From: Polaribacter sp. L3A8
GTDB lineage: Bacteria > Bacteroidota > Bacteroidia > Flavobacteriales > Flavobacteriaceae
Direction of reading: 5' to 3'
Length of the DNA stretch: 64,000 nt
NCBI RefSeq assembly: GCF_009796785.1
Contig: NZ_CP047026.1
Coordinates: 930,001 to 994,000 of the forward strand
Part shown: piece after piece, positions 53,874 through 62,873 of the stretch
How positions within the stretch are numbered: the first letter of the stretch is position 1
Layout: every line of letters begins with the position of its first letter
Notes under the pieces: generated by a model
Told to the model about the DNA's origin: nothing
The model's database searches: none
Seen by the model: the letters and a program-made list of their open reading frames with translations, nothing else
Translations under genes and position numbers: made by a program

Positions 53874-56327
53874 ATGAGCAAACCAAAAATAATGCATTTA
53901 GACAATTTGTCGCTACATAGCATGTTAAATGAAGATTCAGAATTAATTCCGTTAATGACTCCAGAAGATGAGGAGATAATTAACAAGGAAAGCGTTCCGG
54001 AAGTTTTAGCAATTTTACCACTTAGAAACACCGTTTTGTTTCCTGGAGTTGTAATACCTATTACAGCGGGTAGAGATGCTTCTATACAGTTGATAAAAGA
54101 TGCAAACAAAGGCGATAAAGTAATTGGAGTTGTTGCTCAAAAGAACGAAGAAGTAGAAGAACCAGGTTTAGCAGACATTCATACAACAGGTGTTGTTGCA
54201 CAAATTTTACGTGTTTTAAAAATGCCTGATGGTAATACAACCGTTATCATACAAGGTAAAAAACGTTTCGAAATTGATACCATCGTTCAAGACAAACCGT
54301 ACTTAAAAGCTACTGTAAAAGAAGCTATTGAAGACCGAGAAGTTGATGACGAAAAAGAATTTGAAGCTATTATAGAATCTATAAAAGAACAAGCTTTAGA
54401 AGTAATTAAGGAAAACCCAATGTTACCTAGTGAAGCTTCTTTTGCGATTAAAAACATAAAATCAGATTCGTTTTTGGTGAATTTCATTTCATCGAACATG
54501 GATTTATCTGTGGCGCAAAAACAAATAATTTTAGAAAAAGACAATCTAAAAGAACGTGCTTTGTTAGCCTTAAAAAACTTAAACAAAGAGCTTCAGAAAT
54601 TAAAATTACGTAACGATATTCAGTCTAAAACTCGCGAAGATTTAGACCAACAACAACGTGAGTATTATTTACATCAGCAATTAAAAACCATTCAGGATGA
54701 ACTTGGTGGCGTTTCTAATGACGAAGAGTTAGAAGAAATGCGCAAGCAAGCAAAAACCAAGAAATGGAATAAAGAAGTTGCAGATACTTTCGAGAAAGAA
54801 ATCAATCGATTAAAAAGAATGAATCCGCAAGCGGCTGAATATGGTGTTCAGAGAAGCTATTTAGAATTGTTGCTAGAGTTACCTTGGGGAATTTATTCTG
54901 AAGATAAATTCGATTTAAAATTTGCTACAAAGGTTTTAGATAGAGATCATTTTGGTTTAGAAAAAGTAAAAGAAAGAATTATAGAGCACTTAGCGGTTTT
55001 AAAGTTAAGAGGAGATATGAAATCGCCAATTATCTGTTTATACGGACCTCCAGGAGTTGGTAAAACTTCTTTAGGTAAATCTGTTGCAGAAGCATTAGGA
55101 CGTAAATACGTACGTATGTCTTTAGGTGGTTTACGTGATGAGGCAGAAATTAGAGGACACAGAAAAACTTATATTGGTGCCATGCCAGGGCGTTTAATTC
55201 AGAATTTAAAAAAGGCAGGAACGTCTAACCCTGTTTTTGTTTTAGATGAAATAGACAAACTAAGCAATAGCCATCAAGGAGATCCATCTTCTGCAATGTT
55301 AGAAGTTTTAGATCCTGAGCAAAACGAAGCTTTTTACGATAATTATTTAGAAGTTGGGTACGATTTATCTAAAGTACTTTTTATTGCAACCGCAAATAAC
55401 TTAGGTCAAATTCCTTGGGCATTGCGCGATAGAATGGAAATTATAAATGTTACCGGTTATACGATAGAAGAAAAAGTAGAAATTGCCAAAAGACATTTAT
55501 TACCCAAACAATTAAAAGAACACGGTTTAACAACCAAAGATTTAAAGTTAGGTAAAAAACAATTAGAGCAAATTGTAGAAGGCTATACAAGAGAATCTGG
55601 TGTACGTGGTTTAGAAAAGAAAATTGCCAAAGTGGTACGTTTTGCAGCAAAATCTATTGCTTTAGAAGAAGAATATGACGTTGCTCTTTCATCAGAAAAA
55701 ATAGAAGATATTTTAGGAACACCAAGATTTAGAGATAAATTCGAGAATAATGATGTTGCTGGTGTTGTTACAGGTTTAGCTTGGACCAGCGTTGGTGGAG
55801 ACATTTTATTTATAGAATCTATTTTATCTAAAGGAAAAGGAAACCTTTCTATTACAGGTAATTTAGGTACCGTAATGAAAGAATCTGCAACCATTGCCTT
55901 ACAATACATAAAATCGAATGCAGAAGAATTTGGAATTAAACAAGAAATTTTAGAAAAATACAACGTACACATTCACGTACCAGAAGGCGCAACACCTAAA
56001 GACGGACCAAGTGCAGGTATTACCATGTTAACGTCTTTAGTTTCTTCTTTTACACAACGTAAAATTAAAAACAAATTAGCCATGACAGGCGAAATTACCT
56101 TACGTGGAAAAGTGTTACCCGTTGGCGGAATTAAAGAAAAAATATTAGCTGCTAAAAGAGCAAATATTAAAGAAATTATTCTGTGTAAAGAAAACGAAAA
56201 AGACATTTTAGAAATCAAAGAAAGCTACCTAAAAGGCATGACGTTCCATTATGTTACAGAAATGAAAGAAGTAATAGAAATAGCACTTACAAAGCAAAAA
56301 GTACAGAACGCTAAAAAATTAGTATAA
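53874..56327 (+). CDS. lon: Lon ATP-dependent protease
   Basis: The 817-residue protease has a LON substrate-binding domain (about 43-235), a coiled coil, an AAA+ domain with Walker A GPPGVGKT (391-398) and Walker [11 protein letters not shown], and a C-terminal protease domain with catalytic Ser713 (DGPSAGIT) and Lys756 (GGIKEK). It degrades misfolded and regulatory proteins, including antitoxins such as HigA. All key residues are intact. It is a single gene with its own leader and terminator. Confidence 0.97.
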   Translation: MSKPKIMHLDNLSLHSMLNEDSELIPLMTPEDEEIINKESVPEVLAILPLRNTVLFPGVVIPITAGRDASIQLIKDANKGDKVIGVVAQKNEEVEEPGLADIHTTGVVAQILRVLKMPDGNTTVIIQGKKRFEIDTIVQDKPYLKATVKEAIEDREVDDEKEFEAIIESIKEQALEVIKENPMLPSEASFAIKNIKSDSFLVNFISSNMDLSVAQKQIILEKDNLKERALLALKNLNKELQKLKLRNDIQSKTREDLDQQQREYYLHQQLKTIQDELGGVSNDEELEEMRKQAKTKKWNKEVADTFEKEINRLKRMNPQAAEYGVQRSYLELLLELPWGIYSEDKFDLKFATKVLDRDHFGLEKVKERIIEHLAVLKLRGDMKSPIICLYGPPGVGKTSLGKSVAEALGRKYVRMSLGGLRDEAEIRGHRKTYIGAMPGRLIQNLKKAGTSNPVFVLDEIDKLSNSHQGDPSSAMLEVLDPEQNEAFYDNYLEVGYDLSKVLFIATANNLGQIPWALRDRMEIINVTGYTIEEKVEIAKRHLLPKQLKEHGLTTKDLKLGKKQLEQIVEGYTRESGVRGLEKKIAKVVRFAAKSIALEEEYDVALSSEKIEDILGTPRFRDKFENNDVAGVVTGLAWTSVGGDILFIESILSKGKGNLSITGNLGTVMKESATIALQYIKSNAEEFGIKQEILEKYNVHIHVPEGATPKDGPSAGITMLTSLVSSFTQRKIKNKLAMTGEITLRGKVLPVGGIKEKILAAKRANIKEIILCKENEKDILEIKESYLKGMTFHYVTEMKEVIEIALTKQKVQNAKKLV

Positions 56328-56330
56328 TTT

Positions 56331-56380
56331 AAAAAAGCCTCTAATATGCTGATATTGAATTGGTAATTAGAGGCCTTTTT
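56331..56380 (+). terminator. Intrinsic terminator of lon
   Basis: The arms AAAAAGCCTCTAAT and ATTAGAGGCCTTTTT pair over a 20-nt loop with one mismatch. A T-run follows, close to the stop codon. Confidence 0.75.
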
Positions 56381-56454
56381 ATGCCCTTTTACGAACGAAT
56401 ATTTTTTCTGTAGTAAATTATTAAATATAAATAGCTAGTTCCGTCTTAGCGCAG

Positions 56455-56613
56455 TAAATTTGCAAAAAAACAAACTTAAAAAGCGCTCTTTTGTAATGCT
56501 ATCATTACATTGTTAACCTTTATCTGTTTTTATTTCATTATCCATAAATAGCATATTAAAACATTAAATTTAATTCACATAAAAGCTTTTAAAATGCTTT
56601 TATGTTTTTTTTT
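56455..56613 (+). ncRNA. Possible small RNA or attenuated leader before nucleotidyltransferase
   Basis: A -7 box TAAATTTG (56455-56462) is followed by about 145 nt without a coding frame. The stretch contains the hairpin TGTAATG-CTAT-CATTACA (56492-56509) and ends in an intrinsic terminator: ACATAAAAGC (56577-56586) pairs with GCTTTTATGT (56596-56605) and a nine-T run follows. The downstream ATG is only 26 nt past the T-run. The layout fits either a small RNA or a leader that ends or allows transcription into the gene (attenuator). No known riboswitch class is evident. Confidence 0.45.
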
Positions 56614-56639
56614 GATACGATCCCTCAACGCAATATTAC

Positions 56640-57431
56640 ATGACTACTATTTCTAAAAACAATACAAATACCCCACGCATTACAACAGCATTATTACTAG
56701 CTGCCGGCACCGGAAGTCGTCTTTTTCCAATCACAAAAGACGCTCCTAAATGCTTAACCTTAGTTAGCGAAGAATCTATGCTGGCACGTCTTGTTACCAA
56801 TTTAAAAGACCAAGGTTTTACACGTCTTGTTATTGTAACCGGCTATAAACAAGAATGTATTGTAGACTTTTTAGGCAACCAAACAGACGGTTTAAGTATC
56901 GAGTATGTACACAGTCCGCTATACAAAACCACCAACAATATTTACTCACTTTGGATGGCTCGTAACAGCATCAAAGAACCTTTTGTACTTCTAGAGAGCG
57001 ACTTGGTTTTAGACACCGCTCTATTAACCCACATGAGGTATCCAAATAGAATTGCCGTAGCAAAAATGCAACCTTGGTTAAACGGAACTACCGTAACTTT
57101 AAATAACCAAAACAAGGTAATGCAGTTTCAACCAGGCACCACAGAACCGTATACAGAAACCCGCTATAAAACCGTAAATATTTATAGTTTCTCTTTAGAA
57201 TCTTGGCAAGAAGTTACCAAAAAACTGAATCAATATATTGAAGCTGGAAACGTAAACGCCTATTACGAAACCGTTTTTACCACCTTAGTAGCCGAAAAAA
57301 CACTAGCATTCGAAGCAGTTTCTTTCGATGAAAAACCTTGGTACGAAGTAGATACTATTTTAGATTTAGCCGAAGCGGAAAAATTATTTCCAGTAGCTGC
57401 TGAAGAAGAGGTTACCTACGCTCTTTATTAA
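56640..57431 (+). CDS. LicC-like nucleotidyltransferase
   Basis: The 263-residue protein has the NTP-transferase core LLLAAGTGSRLFPITKDAPK (18-37), the metal-binding VLLESDLVLD (about 116-125), and YKTTNNIYSLWMAR, a signature of phosphocholine cytidylyltransferase-like enzymes (LicC). It would activate a choline-, sugar- or ethanolamine-like phosphate with CTP. Its codon use is richer in C at third positions than the neighbours, which could mean transfer or high expression. The usual partners of such enzymes are absent. It follows a possible attenuator. Confidence 0.8.
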   Translation: MTTISKNNTNTPRITTALLLAAGTGSRLFPITKDAPKCLTLVSEESMLARLVTNLKDQGFTRLVIVTGYKQECIVDFLGNQTDGLSIEYVHSPLYKTTNNIYSLWMARNSIKEPFVLLESDLVLDTALLTHMRYPNRIAVAKMQPWLNGTTVTLNNQNKVMQFQPGTTEPYTETRYKTVNIYSFSLESWQEVTKKLNQYIEAGNVNAYYETVFTTLVAEKTLAFEAVSFDEKPWYEVDTILDLAEAEKLFPVAAEEEVTYALY

Positions 57432-57438
57432 TTTTTTT

Positions 57439-57532
57439 AGAAGCTATTTCCTGCTTTCCGCACTCGCTTTTTTATTCTGAAAAAGAATAAAAAGAGCTCA
57501 AACAATCGCTTCAATCAGGGCTAGACTTGTTT
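57439..57532 (+). repeat. Dispersed hairpin repeat, copy A
   Basis: It starts AGAAGCTATTTCCTGCTT and ends TCAATCAGGGCTAGACTTGT, both shared with 60717-60844. In the middle is a hairpin TTTTTATTC/GAATAAAAA (57468-57493) whose sequence differs from that in the other copies. It lies right after a stop codon. Confidence 0.75.
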
Positions 57533-57562
57533 TTGAGGTTATTGAAAAACTAAAATATTTAA

Positions 57563-58078
57563 TTACTTATCTAAAAGTGTAATAATTGCTGTATTATCTT
57601 GCATAACGGCATGCTTTAAAGCAGTGTTTCCTCTATTATCTGTAAAATTTTTATCCGCATTATTAACCAATAAATACTGCACTATTTCTGTATGACCAAA
57701 AGTACTCGCATAAATTAAAGCTGTTGCCCCATTATAATTTTGCATATTAACACCTGCCCCATTCTCTATTAATATTTTAACAATAGTAATAGATCCTTTA
57801 AAACAAACCCCCATTAAAGCTGTGTTACCAGATATATCTTTAGCATCTACGGCAACTCCTTTTTCTAATAAAAAAGCAACAACTTTTGGTTGGTTATTAT
57901 AAGCCGATAAAATTAAAGGCGTAAAACCCTTATTGTCTGCTGTGTTTATAGAATTATTATCTAAAGCATAAAGAGCTTTAATTTTATCTAAATCACCATT
58001 TCTAGAAGCTTCAAAAATAGACTGAGCAGAAATAGTAGATGATAAAATTATAATTAAAATAAATGTAATTTGTTTCAT
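57563..58078 (-). CDS. Exported ankyrin-repeat protein next to catalase
   Basis: The 171-residue protein has a signal peptide (about 1-18) and four to five ankyrin repeats (GFTPLILSAYNNQPKVVAFLL, GNTALMGVCFKGSITIVKIL, GATALIYASTFGHTEIVQYL, GNTALKHAVMQDNTAIITLL). Ankyrin genes beside catalase genes are known in Pseudomonas (katB-ankA/B), where the ankyrin protein is needed for full catalase activity in the periplasm. Both partners here carry signal peptides, which fits that role. A terminator lies between the genes, so it may be partly separately expressed. Confidence 0.9.
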   Translation of the reverse strand: MKQITFILIIILSSTISAQSIFEASRNGDLDKIKALYALDNNSINTADNKGFTPLILSAYNNQPKVVAFLLEKGVAVDAKDISGNTALMGVCFKGSITIVKILIENGAGVNMQNYNGATALIYASTFGHTEIVQYLLVNNADKNFTDNRGNTALKHAVMQDNTAIITLLDK

Positions 58079-58093
58079 AATATGTTTAATTTA

Positions 58094-58124
58094 AAAAAGA
58101 GGAAGTTTTAAGCTTCCTCTTTTT
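58094..58124 (-). terminator. Intrinsic terminator between catalase and ankyrin genes
   Basis: A 12-bp stem (AAAAAGAGGAAG with CTTCCTCTTTTT) has a T-run on the minus strand, just after the catalase stop. It may lower expression of the ankyrin gene relative to catalase. Confidence 0.8.
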
Positions 58125-58142
58125 AATTTATTATTAATATAT

Positions 58143-59675
58143 TTAATGCTTCATAAAATCTTTTGCAGAAAATCCCAAAGCTTTTGCAATTCTCATTCCA
58201 TAATCTCTATCTGCTTTATAGAAAAATGTAATCATTTTCATTTGAATTTTTTTATCAGTAACCTGACCTAAATCTCCACTTAAATTTTTAATTAAATTAT
58301 CTTGTTGCTGCTTAGAAAGCGATCTATAAAAATCTCCTGCTTGTGCAAAATCATTTGTTTTAGAAATCTTCTTTTGTGTAATCGTTACATTTGTAAGCGT
58401 AGTTTCTACTTGCTTATACTGTGGGTCTTCTGCTAACGCAGCGCTACTACTTGGTTGGTAATTTACATCTGGGTTTTCAAATCTTTTGTTTCCTGCACTT
58501 AACCAACCATCAGAATTATAATTACTAGGGTCTTTTAAAGGCTTGTTAATTTTTAATTGCTGAAAATTAGGTCCTAATCTGTGTCTTTGCGTATCAAAAT
58601 AAGAAAACAATCTTCCTTGTAATAACTTATCTTCAGATGGTTCTACACCAGGAATTAAAGCACCTGGAGAAAAAGCAATGCTTTCTACTTGTTCAAAATA
58701 ATTTACAGGATTTTGGTTTAAAGTCATTGTACCAATCTTAATTTTTTCAATTTTATCTGCAGGCCAATCTTTGGTTGCATCTAAAGGCCAAAAATCAAAA
58801 GAATGCATATCCTCTGGTTTTATCATTTGTACATATAAATCCCATTGCGGATAGTTTTTATCATCAATATCTTTACGTAAACTTACCGTTGCATGTTGCC
58901 AATCTTTACTTTGTTGTATCGCTGCCTCTTCTGCAGTTAAGTTTTTTTCTCCTTGTTTAGAAACCCAAGAATACTTTACATACGTTACTTTACCAGCAGT
59001 ATTAACCCACTTGTAACCATGTACACTACTACCGTTCATATATTGGTATCCTTTTGGTATCCCTAAATCTGTCCATAATCTTGTAATCATGTTTGTTGCT
59101 TCTGGTACGTTAGAAAAGAAATCGAAATACCTATTAGCATCTTGCTTATTTGTTTCTAGAGACGGTTTTAAAGAATGCACCATATCTGGAAACTTAATAG
59201 CATCTCTAATAAAAAACACAGGTAAATTATTACCTACAATATCATAATTTCCTTGCTCTGTATAAAATTTTACTGCAAATCCTCTTGGGTCTCTTGCTGT
59301 TTCCGGAGATCCTTTACCGTGTATTACAGTAGATAATCTTACCGCTAAATCTGTTTTTTTACCGGCTTCAGAAAAAAGGACTGCTTTTGTATATGCAGAC
59401 ATGTCTTTTGTTGCTTCAAAATAACCAGATGCTCCTGCTCCTCTTGGATGCACAACTCTTTCCGGAATTCTTTCTCTATCAAAAGCAGCTAGTTTTTCTA
59501 TTAAATAAATGTCTTCTAATAAAACAGGTCCGTACTCGCCTACCGTTTTAGAATTTTGATTGTCACCAACAGGGACTCCTCCATTTGTTGTAATTGTGTT
59601 TTTGCCGCTATTATTTTGTGCAAATCCAAAAAGGACTACAGACAAAGCGATAAATGTTATTAATCGTGTTTTCAT
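58143..59675 (-). CDS. katA: Exported monofunctional heme catalase
   Basis: The 510-residue catalase has an N-terminal signal peptide (about 1-20, then NNSGKNTITTNGG), so it is probably periplasmic. Catalytic His76 (RVVHPRGAGASG), Asn149 (IVGNNLPVFFIRD) and heme-ligand Tyr359 (GRLFSYFDTQRHRLG) are all present; the size is that of a small-subunit catalase. It removes hydrogen peroxide. It is divergent from oxyR (102-bp gap) and followed by an ankyrin gene. The katA symbol is by family, not a strain match. Confidence 0.95.
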   Translation of the reverse strand: MKTRLITFIALSVVLFGFAQNNSGKNTITTNGGVPVGDNQNSKTVGEYGPVLLEDIYLIEKLAAFDRERIPERVVHPRGAGASGYFEATKDMSAYTKAVLFSEAGKKTDLAVRLSTVIHGKGSPETARDPRGFAVKFYTEQGNYDIVGNNLPVFFIRDAIKFPDMVHSLKPSLETNKQDANRYFDFFSNVPEATNMITRLWTDLGIPKGYQYMNGSSVHGYKWVNTAGKVTYVKYSWVSKQGEKNLTAEEAAIQQSKDWQHATVSLRKDIDDKNYPQWDLYVQMIKPEDMHSFDFWPLDATKDWPADKIEKIKIGTMTLNQNPVNYFEQVESIAFSPGALIPGVEPSEDKLLQGRLFSYFDTQRHRLGPNFQQLKINKPLKDPSNYNSDGWLSAGNKRFENPDVNYQPSSSAALAEDPQYKQVETTLTNVTITQKKISKTNDFAQAGDFYRSLSKQQQDNLIKNLSGDLGQVTDKKIQMKMITFFYKADRDYGMRIAKALGFSAKDFMKH

Positions 59676-59777
59676 TTGTAATTAGTTTTATTTATAATTA
59701 AAGTACAAATATCAATCAGCTCTTCTCATAAATCAAATTAATAGTTTATATCCTTGTATTGCTAAAATCAATATAGT

Positions 59778-60701
59778 ATGACACTTCAACAATTAGAATA
59801 TGTAATTGCCTTAGACACCTATAGGCATTTTGTAACAGCTGCAGAAAAATGTTTTGTTACCCAACCTACAATTACAATTCAAGTTAAAAAATTAGAAGAC
59901 GAAATTGGTTTTTCTATCTTCGATAAAAGTAAATCTCCATTTAAACCCACAAATTTAGGTGAAGTATTTATCAATAAAACAAAAGTAATACTAAGAGAAG
60001 TTAGCGAGTTAAAAAACATGGTAAACACCGAGTTAGATAGTATGGATGGTGTTTATAGAATAGGAATTATACCAACTGTTTCTCCCTATTTAATTCCGTT
60101 AATTTCTGGTTCTTTTTCAGAAAAATATCAAAACACAACATTAATTATCGAAGAAATGCAGACAGAAAATATTATTGCTGCATTACAAAAAAGAGAAATT
60201 GACATCGGTATTTTAGTAACTCCACTTAACGAATCTTTTATTAGAGAAATAAAATTATACAACGAACCATTTGTTTTTTACGGACAAAAAGGACTGTTTC
60301 CAAAAGATAAAAAAGTAGTTTCTGCAAAAGAAATAGAAAATTTAGATAATATTTGGCTGTTAAAAAGCGGACATTGTTTTAGAAACCAGGTTTTAAACAT
60401 CTGCTCTAAAAACACAAGCCCAAAAAGCATTCAATTTCAAAGTGGTTCTATAGAAGCTTTAAAAAAGATGGTAGATAATTATGGCGGATTTACTTTAGTA
60501 CCCGAAATGGCAATTAACAAAAACGATATTGGTTGTCACATTAATTTCGAAGACCCAAAACCCATAAGAGAGATTAGTATTGCTGTACATCATTCTTTAG
60601 CCAAAGACAGTTTAATCGATGCTATTCGAGTAGAAGTTTTAGAAAAAATACCTACAGAATTTGTAAAAAACAACCGGTTTATTAAAATTAATTGGAAATA
60701 A
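59778..60701 (+). CDS. oxyR: OxyR, hydrogen-peroxide-sensing LysR regulator
   Basis: The 307-residue LysR-type protein has an N-terminal winged HTH (about 1-60, QQLEYVIALDTYRHFVTAAE) and a ligand domain. It carries Cys200 and Cys209 in KSGHCFRNQVLNIC, which match the redox pair (Cys199/Cys208) of Escherichia coli OxyR. On oxidation they form the disulfide that activates the protein. Its gene is divergent from the exported catalase gene, its obvious target. Confidence 0.95.
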   Translation: MTLQQLEYVIALDTYRHFVTAAEKCFVTQPTITIQVKKLEDEIGFSIFDKSKSPFKPTNLGEVFINKTKVILREVSELKNMVNTELDSMDGVYRIGIIPTVSPYLIPLISGSFSEKYQNTTLIIEEMQTENIIAALQKREIDIGILVTPLNESFIREIKLYNEPFVFYGQKGLFPKDKKVVSAKEIENLDNIWLLKSGHCFRNQVLNICSKNTSPKSIQFQSGSIEALKKMVDNYGGFTLVPEMAINKNDIGCHINFEDPKPIREISIAVHHSLAKDSLIDAIRVEVLEKIPTEFVKNNRFIKINWK

Positions 60702-60716
60702 TTTAAAATTATTTTT

Positions 60717-60844
60717 AGAAGCTATTTCCTGCTTGGAATTTATCTTGACCGAAGTCGAAAGACTGTATCTTTTTTCTTTCATTTCTTGCGAATGCAAAAA
60801 TGAAAGAAAAAAGGATGTCGTTTCAATCAGGGCTAGACTTGTTT
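60717..60844 (+). repeat. Dispersed hairpin repeat, copy B
   Basis: The same ends as copy A enclose a different, larger hairpin: CTTTTTTCTTTCATTT (60769-60784) pairs perfectly with AAATGAAAGAAAAAAG (60798-60813). An extra segment with GACCGAAGTCGAAAG precedes it. The copy lies between the oxyR stop and the RES operon. Confidence 0.75.
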
Positions 60845-60873
60845 GTTGGTTTATTATAATCGCTTACGTTTAA

Positions 60874-61932
60874 CTATTTTTTATTTATAATTTCTGTATA
60901 GTTAAGTTTTATACTATTTATATCATAAACTTTGGTTTCAATACAATCAAATTTATTAGGATTGAAAATAGCTAAATTATAACCTTCATTATCTAATGAA
61001 CTTTGATATTCTACACCATCAAAGCCAAGAGACTTTATATATTCTGAAATGTATTGAGTTGGTATGTAGTCTAAATCTTTATCTTGCTTTCTAATCGGTA
61101 AAGAAATTTCTTCTTGTAAGGTTTTTATAAAGTTTGCATGAGTTAGAAATATATCAATAATATCGTCCTCAGACCAACTAATAATATCATATTCTGGATT
61201 TCTTAAATCCAAGATTTTAATGTCATCTTTTAATCTGAACTCAGCAACACTGGCATAATCGAACAAACTTGCTCTAGATTCGTAAAATGTTGTTTCTATA
61301 CGACTTCCCAAATATAGATAAGAAATTCCTTTTGGATTAGCTCTTCCACTAGTTGCAAATTTATTTTGAGGATTCCACATATCCTTATTTTCATATCCAG
61401 TTTTATTTGAAATTCTACATCTATAAAAACTTCTGCCTTTTTTTATTATTTTAATAAAAGACTCACTATTAAAAAATGTTTCTAAGACTTCTAGGTTTAT
61501 TAAATTCGATTTACTGATATGAAATCTATTTTTATATTTTATTTCTGACTTAAATCTATCCCAAATACTTTGAACTTCATTTGATTTGATGTCTAAAAGT
61601 TCTTTAGATTCTTGCGATACATTGTTTTCAAAAAGATTAGAAAATTCTTCATATTCAGATTGAGCTATTGCTTTAAAAAGAGATTCACTATTTGTTAAAC
61701 AATCAGGTTCTATAATATCAAAATCATTATTAATTGCATCCCAAAGAGAAACCTTAGAACTTTCATCTACTTTGTAAAGGTTAAAAATATTTCTAAAAAA
61801 AGGCAAAAGTTCCTTTGCTAAATATACATTAGTATTTTTTGCATCACAAAAACTACAATCTCCTTTTTCTTTGTTTGATTGAATAATATTTGTCAAATAC
61901 GAACTAGTAAAACAACTAATACAACAATTCAT
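60874..61932 (-). CDS. RES-domain protein with Cys-rich N-terminal domain
   Basis: The 352-residue protein has two Cys pairs (Cys4/Cys7 and Cys26/Cys29) that look like a zinc ribbon, a helical region (about 40-150) and a RES domain (about 160-345). The RES domain shows FYRCR with Arg171, GRANPKGISYLYLG, FYESRAS with Glu218 and IRKQDKDLDYIPTQYISEYI. RES proteins of the Res/Xre type destroy NAD+; the HEPN/RES N-terminal extension occurs in defence-related forms. No Xre antitoxin is encoded here. Instead it lies 2 bp after a sce7725 gene, as the last gene of the operon. Confidence 0.88.
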   Translation of the reverse strand: MNCCISCFTSSYLTNIIQSNKEKGDCSFCDAKNTNVYLAKELLPFFRNIFNLYKVDESSKVSLWDAINNDFDIIEPDCLTNSESLFKAIAQSEYEEFSNLFENNVSQESKELLDIKSNEVQSIWDRFKSEIKYKNRFHISKSNLINLEVLETFFNSESFIKIIKKGRSFYRCRISNKTGYENKDMWNPQNKFATSGRANPKGISYLYLGSRIETTFYESRASLFDYASVAEFRLKDDIKILDLRNPEYDIISWSEDDIIDIFLTHANFIKTLQEEISLPIRKQDKDLDYIPTQYISEYIKSLGFDGVEYQSSLDNEGYNLAIFNPNKFDCIETKVYDINSIKLNYTEIINKK

Positions 61933-61934
61933 AC

Positions 61935-62873
61935 CTATATATTAGTTATTACCAATTCAATATGATTAATCGTAGATATTTTCTTTATACTACCTAGACC
62001 AGGAAAGTGTCCTCTGTCATATAATTCTTTAAACGCTTTAATACCTTCTGTTTCCGTAATATTTGTTTCATTACACCAATTAACAAGTTTTTGTAATGCT
62101 TCTGCAAATTTACCTCCAATATCTGATGAATCCTGATTAGAATCAGATGTAAAATGCCTAATCTTTATTTTATTTTGGTCAATATACGATAGGTGTATTG
62201 CAACTGCTCTAGGTAAAAAACCTGACTCTGAATAATTATCTCCTATTGTTAGAAAATCACCAAACCCTACAAAATTATCATCTGTGTAATACTTATACTC
62301 TTCCGAAAAGTCACTTACAGGAACTTGTAAATAATCTGCATTTCTATCTAGTTTTCTAAAATAATCATCTAAACTAACTCGAGTTTCTTGATTAAACTCT
62401 CTATAATATCTTCTACTAGTTTTAGAAAAATAAATAAGGTTATACTTAATTTCTAAATTATCATTTAGCTGTTGGATAGCATTTTCTTCTATTTCAGAAT
62501 TATGAATTAAAGTAAAACCATTATGATTTATATTGATTTTATCCGAAAATGCTAATAATTCAGGAATTCCTTGTTGTGTTTTTTTGTCTATGATAACACC
62601 TATTTGAAAATTTGTATAACCTTTTAAATTTTCTTTTAAAATTTCGATAAGTCCATCTGAGGAATTAATAAAATTTCCAACTCTAGGATTTACAATAAAA
62701 TTAAAATTTATTTTTTTTTCAACAAGCTCTTTCAGTGTACTGGCTAATGTACTAGAATCTTTCACAGGTTCAATTATCGGCGAAATTTTATCACTTTTAG
62801 CAGACATAACCTCACTAAGTTCTCTTAGTGCTATTAATTCAAATTGTTTACCTCTTAAATATGGGAAATACAT
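61935..62873 (-). CDS. sce7725-family (beta-protein-like) protein
   Basis: The 312-residue protein starts MYFPYLRGKQFELIALRELS, the hallmark of the sce7725 family, a relative of the phage T4 beta-type proteins (PF14350-like). IEPVKDSSTLASTLKELVEK, FNFIVNPRVGNF and VGFGDFLTIGDNYSESGFLP are conserved segments. No catalytic role is known to me. The gene overlaps the sce7726 gene by 19 bp and is 2 bp from the RES gene, so the three proteins are made together. Confidence 0.88.
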   Translation of the reverse strand: MYFPYLRGKQFELIALRELSEVMSAKSDKISPIIEPVKDSSTLASTLKELVEKKINFNFIVNPRVGNFINSSDGLIEILKENLKGYTNFQIGVIIDKKTQQGIPELLAFSDKININHNGFTLIHNSEIEENAIQQLNDNLEIKYNLIYFSKTSRRYYREFNQETRVSLDDYFRKLDRNADYLQVPVSDFSEEYKYYTDDNFVGFGDFLTIGDNYSESGFLPRAVAIHLSYIDQNKIKIRHFTSDSNQDSSDIGGKFAEALQKLVNWCNETNITETEGIKAFKELYDRGHFPGLGSIKKISTINHIELVITNI

